This document shows positions 58,161 to 64,000 of a stretch of 64,000 nucleotides of DNA, piece after piece. The position numbers and the translations under genes are program-made. The notes beneath the pieces are model-generated. The model was not told the origin of the DNA and made no database searches. It worked only from the letters and a program-made list of their open reading frames with translations. Source of the DNA: Oscheius onirici. Lineage: Eukaryota > Nematoda > Chromadorea > Rhabditida > Rhabditidae. Each line of letters begins with the position of its first letter. Within the stretch, counting starts at the first letter, position 1. The stretch is from the NCBI GenBank assembly GCA_932521025.1, contig OW051470.1:7178501-7242500 (forward strand), read 5' to 3'.

Positions 58161-59427
58161 CTAATGATGAGTGGGATAGTACTGGGAATAGTTCTCGAAA
58201 GATGAGGAGGGAGATACCTGGTCGTAATACATGGGAAAGGGAGACATTTCGGGAGGAGAGGGGAAGGACTGAGAGCCGGAGAATTGAGGAGGAGACTGCT
58301 GAGAAAGAGGCAGAAGAAGTCGAGGCTGGACCTGGAGGAGGTTAGCTAACATGTTTGTTGTGGTCTGGGAGAGTCCGACCGAGAGCTGATGAGCATATTC
58401 CAGAGGGGTAGGCTGACAGCCAGTCTGGAGCATTCGCTGTAGGGCAGCAATGTAGTTCCTGTAAATTATCTTTTATGACGGGGAGGCTGAGACAATCTAT
58501 CAATCGGAAGAGAGCCCGTAATTACTGTATTTATGGCGGCTATTACTCGAGAGACAGTCAGCTGATTCGGAGACCGAATTCGGAGGGTTCATAAATGCGC
58601 CAAATGTCGCAACATCTTGGCGTTTTAGTACTCTGGATGGTTCGAATTGGACATGTGGGTCGAATTTGGGTTTATAGGTTTTGGAAACTGTACAAGAAAG
58701 GCTGTTTTGGAGCTTTAGAAGCAAGTGTTGGTAGATACAATGTCTGGTGAAAAGACTAGCGTGTTTTAGAACGTTGAGCAATGGATTTTGTTGATGGACC
58801 TTGTAAAAGTACAGCAAAGTTTTGAAAGTAATTAATTTTTTTTTACTTTAGCAAGAAATTTCAAGAAAAACTTTTGGCAACAATTGACACTTTTTAACTA
58901 GTTGTTTATGTCGCAATCAGTACTGTACTAACTGAAGTGTCTGGGAGAGATGTTATCTGCCAAGAGCACCGCCTTTTCTAGGGAAAACTCTCAGAAGAAG
59001 TCTAGGTCAAAACCATTCTAAACCCAAGGAGGTCAACTCCGAAAAAATTTAGGGGATCTTGCAGTGTAACAATCCAGCAAAACTGTTTGTCTACTATGTA
59101 TTGCCCCTCAGCTAGTGATCCGTGTCATCAGTCAATTGGAGAACAAGACAAACAGAGCACACGCCTCGACGGCTACAGTTACAGCCCCAAAAACAAATGA
59201 GCCAGCTGTCAGCAGGCTCTAGCAGATGGCTTCTTCCGTGCGGTAAAAGCAACTCACTTTGCGAGACGGAGAGTCTCAATCTTGCTCAATTTCTGATGTT
59301 GGGTAGTCAAGGGGACGAATTCTCGGAGACGGTCGAGAGCGTGGTTCAGTCCGTGCATCCTGGCTCTTTCACGACCGTTGGCCTTCACACGGCGGACGCG
59401 AAGTTTGGTTCCGTCTTTGTCACACAT
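58161..59427 (-). CDS. ngn-1: Neurogenin bHLH transcription factor
   Basis: Proneural basic helix-loop-helix factor of the Neurogenin group; it binds E-boxes as a heterodimer with the E protein (HLH-2 in C. elegans) and specifies neural fates. Two exons: 59258-59427 and 58161-58458, joined in phase. The start [11 protein letters not shown] is followed by the basic region and helix 1 ([29 protein letters not shown]), a loop with [15 protein letters not shown], and helix 2 ([12 protein letters not shown]). The conserved nematode NGN-1 tail [39 protein letters not shown] is present, then a Ser/Pro-rich end finishing SQYYPTHH. The E-box-contacting ERxR residues are intact. It is about 155 residues, a little shorter than C. 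elegans NGN-1 (about 184). An acceptor (TTCTTGCAG, 59430) two bases before the ATG suggests SL trans-splicing. An intron of about 800 nt separates the exons. Confidence 0.92.
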
Positions 59428-62400
59428 ATCTGCAAGAATACTGTAGAAGAGAGGGTGGCAGAGAAGAGAAGCCGTACCGCTTACAGGAAAGGCAACTGAC
59501 CAGCTCCTCTCGAGCTCGACCACGCCCACTACTGTAGCCGGGCGGGGCAAGAGAGAGACTACCGACAGCCGGATTGAGGACACTGTGGGAGGAAGAAGCT
59601 GGAAGAGAGGAGTAAGTATTTGTGGAAGATACTCTGACTACAAGCAAAAAAACCTTTCCTTCTAAAAACAGATGCTGCTTGTTTTGCTTGCAATTAGCTA
59701 CAAGAAGAAGAGCTAAAAGCATTTTGTATGTACTCAGCTGGGATAGTTAACAGTTTTATTCTTTTGCAGTGATTGAATAAGGTAAGACGTGGTCCAATCA
59801 GAAGTTGAAGCTACTAAATAGAGAAGAAGTGCGGTATTAATACGTGAAACACAACAAGACTAGTTTTTGATAATAAAATGTCCAGAAAGATACCGTTTCT
59901 TCGTCAATACAATATTTTCTAACCCAGTTCTCTTTAGTGACAAGTTTCATAGAAATATTGGATGTGGCTGTCTTGTAGCAAAGACCTCAAAATGATCCAA
60001 AAAATACTATCATCTGAATCTGGAGTTGACAAACACCAGTTTTTCATGTTTTCCCAATCCCGAACGCGTGGTCCCAAAATTAAAATCGTTCTTCCCAAAC
60101 CAAGAACTAATCTTCATCGCCAGTTTTTTGCACACAGAGTGGTGTCCAGGTTCCAGGTACTAACGACGAACGTGATTCCAAAAACAAACAGAGCTATTTT
60201 CATAAAACAAAGTCAGAGGTGAATATGCCAAGGATATCTTATAATGTTTCATTGTAATTTGCTTTTCTTCCCAATTCCCCATTTTACAAGTTTTATTTCC
60301 CACATCTCTGTCTCTCTATTAGACATTTCACCTGTATTATTCCCTCTACCCCCACCCCACACACATACAGCCTATATTATTGCATAGAAATAAATATATA
60401 AATATATAAGACACATCCTCAGAAGCTCGTGGTCATTCAGGTTCATTTTTATATTTGATACACATATCCCAATGATTACTGAGCTGGTACATTATCTGAA
60501 ACAGCAACACAGATTGTTCTCTTTCTGCAAAAATCCTACGTATACATCTCGCTTGTTTGTAACTATGCTATCCATCCAGTGCCAGCAGCATATTGTTGAA
60601 ATCTGGTTTCCAGATCAGTCTATTATCAGAACTATCTGGTTCTAATACCGCGAGAAGAACAATGAGGAAAGCTACTGTACTTCACGAAAGAATCAGTCCC
60701 AATCAAGAATATCTGGCCATCTGTCACCAACTGTTGCTGTCGCCTCTCCCTAGCTGTATTTGTCCAGAGAGAACATCTTCCTAATTGAGTCTCCTCCGGC
60801 TCTAGGGTCTTATCCGCCTGTCGGCTCTGCTCCAATCCAGTCGCAAAATGCAAATGTGCATGTCGGCAGCGATTGACTTTATTAATCGCATTTGGAGGCG
60901 AGACAATACTGCGCGGCGAGCGGGAAAGACCACCCGGTGCCTGTAAGACAGTGCCGACGGTAGAGGAGATATATTGCCGGCAGGAGGTTAGCAAGACAGA
61001 TTGAGAGTACAGTTCTCACTCTAACAAGGACACTTGTGGCCTGACCCGGTAATTGTCAATTGTATGAGGGCGATGAGAGGCCCTGTTAATAGCAGGCTAG
61101 TCATAATGGCTGTTCGCGCTTCAAGTGAGGGCTAAGTACTGTAATCCCGGGTATTCAATAGAAGAGACAGAACAACGACTGGGTGACACCTGTGACAGAC
61201 GTTCTTCAATAGATGAATGTTGAGAGTTCTGGACAGGCTTCGAATCCGATCAGCTGGTTTTTAGTGCGTTTCTGAAAGAAAGGTAGTGTCTACGGAAATA
61301 CTCGGGATTTGCTCCAATAAATAATTTTCCCTGTCAGACAGTATGGGGAGTAAGATCATATACCATATCCTTATTCTGTTTCGTATCTGATAAAAAACTA
61401 AAGATACCGCTCATTTTTCTACTGGCGAGAAAATTCTGAGCGAAGAATATCGACATTAAGAACCCTGAACAGTTGCTAAAGAAATGCAGGGCTCTTGTTT
61501 TATCAGATGAAAAAATGGTAGACGTCCTGTTCTATCAGAGGCAGCGCCATTATTTTCTCCTCTGTTTGAAAACAACTGTTTCTGAAGATCTATCTTTCTT
61601 TCAAAACCAGGCTTCTTTCCACCCTGAAATGCAAGACATTTCTTCGTTGTCTTTGATCATCACACTCTCTCAACTTGTTGCCTGCTATTCTCTTTATCCA
61701 CTCTGTCCAGCCCCATCTCTACAGTGTCTACACCTGGTTAAACACCCTCCTGCTCGTAAAGACATCAACAGTTTTGTCAGGTAACACTATCCTTGTGCAA
61801 ACAGAACACATGTTTCAATAGTCTCATCCCATACCACCCTATCCAATATTTGAGCAATTACGCCATTCGCACAGCTCCTATTCTTTAGGTGTCGATAGCT
61901 AATCCCGTCGCATCCTTTGGTCTCTAATTTACCCCGGGAGTCCATCTGTGAGGTCAAGCGGGTCGAGGAGTTAGCTTCTAGAGACTGTTGGTGACTAACA
62001 AAGAGGCAGAACATGTTCTTGCCGCCTACTGTAGCTAACCCAACTAAATCAATCTGTCTGGTAGTCTTGCAGTCTACTACTCTTCAACTGATATGACTTC
62101 CTGTAGCTGCAGCGAACAAAGCAGTTCCTCTCTCGGTGTATCTGTCCAAGAGATCATTGCTTCACAGCACATGACATCTGATTCCAGTCAGTCCTTCTGT
62201 ATTCTGCCGCCTGAACTTTTGGAAAAGGGTGAGACGTCTTCTCCTCGAATCATATCACGACATACAAGCTGAGCGGTGATATGTATCGTTGTCGTTGTCG
62301 TCGATATCTTCAGAATAAGAAGAGGAAGAAAACGAATGGTTCGGGGAAAGGGGAAACTGAAGATGAAGAGTATGAGCCGGAAATGAATGGTTCTGAGTAC

Positions 62401-63103
62401 CGTAACCTCATATGTTGTTCTAAGGATAGGTTTCACAATTGCGCAAGGCGAGAGTGTTTGGTTTGGCGCCGCTAATGAAAGGTGCGATCGCTTTTCGTCC
62501 CTAATCCTATCTAGAGAAGAAGCCGACGAGGCGGGAGACGCACTGACCGGCAATTGACTGACCATATTGGCCCCTCTTCACCCCCATGGGGAGCTAAAAG
62601 ATAATTATGGGAGAGAGCTGGCTGGAAAATGGCTGGGAACGAGAGAGAGGTTCGGGAGCAGGAGGCTTTTTCTGATAGAGAGCTATAGTTTTAATGGAAG
62701 ACGACAAGACACTAGAAATCTAAAAGTCGAGGAACTTCCAGTAGTTACAATTAGTTCGAAGCAATATGTTATTTACAAACAATTCACTAAAAAACTATAT
62801 TTTGTTTTATACAGTGTGTGTTAATCACATTAATTGATAGAAAGATGGAGACCAAGGTTATTTCCGTGCAAAATGCTATAGTGATCATGTCCTACAGTAT
62901 ACATATTGAACCCGACTCTTTCAAAAGTGTAAGAGGTTATTGACCAGATCTTATGGTTTTCTCTGTTCTGACAGAACAGAGTTTACAATGGAACATCGGT
63001 GGTCACGCAACAAATCGTATACTTCGAGACTAGTTTAATCAGTACACTGGACAAGCCGCAGTTGTATCTCGCTTGTGACAAGAACGGTATCTTCCGAAAC
63101 TTA
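59428..63103. other. Long non-coding stretch, probable ngn-1 regulatory region
   Basis: About 3.7 kb without a convincing gene, unusual for this compact window and expected for a developmental transcription factor. Holds AT-rich runs (60380-60410), a GC-rich part at about 60780-61100, and many short open frames, the longest 120 codons (minus, 60632-60994, no ATG) and 103 codons (plus, 61473-61784). None has splice support or a domain. Confidence 0.4.
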
Positions 63104-63484
63104 CTATTGTTTCGAACCGTGTAATTTCGAAATCTCGTCGTCCAAATCAGCAAAATGGTTCCCGTGGCTTTGATTTATGAGGCGGCACAGTTGATTTTCC
63201 GCTGATTGACGGGCCGATGCTAATGAGCGGCGAAGCCCAAAGGAACCCCACAGAGGCGTGAAATCTTCCTCGGCGTGTCTCGAGAATGATTGAACACTGT
63301 TCTTTTCGATGGAAATGAAAGGGAAGCTACTGACTTTTTTCTTTCTTCCAAGACAACGAATCGCTAGCCGCTTATCTGCCTCATTCCTTATCTGAAGGAC
63401 TCTCCTCTTGCCTGGTCTTCCCCACTTTTTTTGGGGTTTTCTTTCTGAATTCGAACCAGTGCATGTCAGTCTCCTCCTATACAA
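63104..63484 (-). CDS. Open frame with coding-like composition, unrecognised
   Basis: 126-codon continuous frame on the minus strand, ending HFADLDDEISKLHGSKQ. The N-terminal part is very basic (KPQKKWGRPGKRRVLQ), the C-terminal part has SAENQLCRLINQSHG. There is no in-frame ATG (it begins at TTG), so it would need an upstream exon, which would lie inside the divergent transporter gene only 3 bp away. Length makes chance less likely than for the other open frames here. No domain recognised. Confidence 0.3.
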   Translation of the reverse strand: MYRRRLTCTGSNSERKPQKKWGRPGKRRVLQIRNEADKRLAIRCLGRKKKVSSFPFISIEKNSVQSFSRHAEEDFTPLWGSFGLRRSLASARQSAENQLCRLINQSHGNHFADLDDEISKLHGSKQ

Positions 63485-63486
63485 CG

Positions 63487-64000
63487 ATGCCAGGCAACGA
63501 GATGATTCCTCTACCGGGCAGCAGGTAGTCTTTTTGCATATCTCTCAAAGGTACAGTCTCAGGTCGCCTCCAATGTACGAACTGTTCGCTCCGCGGATAA
63601 GAGAGCGCTCTTCGATCAACGCGGATCAGGCTCTCATTCACATGATCAAGTAGTTTAAGTCAAAAATTGTTACGATTTAAAATAATTCAGGGTCATGATG
63701 GGAACGGGAATGCTCTCATTGCCGCTGGCTTTCAAGCACTCGGGTCTTTGGGTAAGAAATTTTAGAATAGATCTAAATTGGGGCAAAATCAAAACGTCTT
63801 TCAGTTGGGTTTGATTCTACTGGTATGCATTTGCCTCATATGTATCTTCTGTACTAGACAACTTGTCTTTGCTCAACATTACATTGGCTATCTGTAATCA
63901 ATCCCCTTTATAAAACTACTCAAGTTTTAGGAAATCCCAGCAGAGAATGGACTACGCCAATGTGATGAGATCTGCCGTCGAACTCGGTCCTCCATGGATC
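63487..64000 (+). CDS. SLC36-like amino acid transporter, 3' truncated by window edge
   Basis: Proton-coupled amino acid transporter (AAAP/APC superfamily), plasma or lysosomal membrane. Four exons in phase within the window. It starts MPGNEMIPLPGSRYSLRSPP, then MYELFAPRIRERSSINADQA, LIHMIKVMMGTGMLSLPLAF (TM1, with the GTGxLxLPxAF motif of the family), KHSGLWLGLILLVCICLICI (TM2), FCTRQLVFAQHYIGYL, and KSQQRMDYANVMRSAVELGPPW. The frame runs off the end of the window, with perhaps eight to nine further helices missing. The TM1 motif and DYANV segment place it in the PAT/SLC36 group; the individual member is unknown. Confidence 0.88.

Noticed and set aside
60632-60994. 120-codon minus-strand ORF upstream of ngn-1
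   Set aside because: No ATG, no domain, no splice acceptor in frame; kept only as part of the spacer.

Overview
The window is nuclear DNA of a nematode, most likely a chromadorean/rhabditid. The evidence is a near-canonical single-exon major sperm protein gene at 19667-20047, many introns of about 36-45 nt ending in TTTTCAG or TTTTAG, a supplementary-type nuclear receptor, an ngn-1 type neurogenin, a DUOXA, a WDR24 and an SVOP-like transporter. The species cannot be named from the sequence alone. There are no prokaryotic operons, phage or CRISPR features. All exon models below were built by hand from splice motifs and reading phase, so boundaries marked uncertain should be treated that way.

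Layout, 0-20 kb: 3' part of a lysosomal-type lipase (+), a secreted Gly/Tyr-rich peptide (+), alkylglycerol monooxygenase (-), a long acidic protein ending in a polybasic/CaaX tail (-), an unresolved GC-richer stretch with coding-like exons on the + strand (about 10.4-14.0 kb), a MITE-like element, a secreted cysteine-rich protein (-), a one-pass membrane protein with a Cys-rich tail (-) beside a second hairpin element, DUOXA (-), then the MSP gene (+).

Layout, 20-40 kb: a protein tyrosine phosphatase (-), a largely gene-free 3 kb stretch, a nuclear hormone receptor (+), an unrecognised helical protein (-), an IL-17-like cytokine (+), an SLC22 organic ion transporter (-), a cathepsin B-like protease (-) and the start of an unrecognised Cys-rich putative zinc-binding gene (+).

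Layout, 40-64 kb: the rest of that gene, an SVOP-like transporter (+), a membrane-anchored flavodoxin-like protein and an ADCK2-type kinase (both -), an MSP-domain protein (+), a coiled-coil protein and WDR24 (both -, 84 bp apart), TMEM209 (+, divergent from WDR24), ngn-1 (-), about 3.7 kb of probable regulatory DNA, and the 5' part of an SLC36-like amino acid transporter (+).

No single pathway unites the window. Two pairs are worth noting. WDR24 with its downstream neighbour, and ADCK2 with the flavodoxin-like gene, lie head-to-tail at short spacing and could be co-transcribed. The IL-17-like cytokine, the DUOXA and the Gly/Tyr peptide are all of the kind used in nematode defence and cuticle biology, but they are not clustered. 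Short leader exons ending just before the ATG in ngn-1, TMEM209 and the nuclear receptor suggest spliced-leader trans-splicing.
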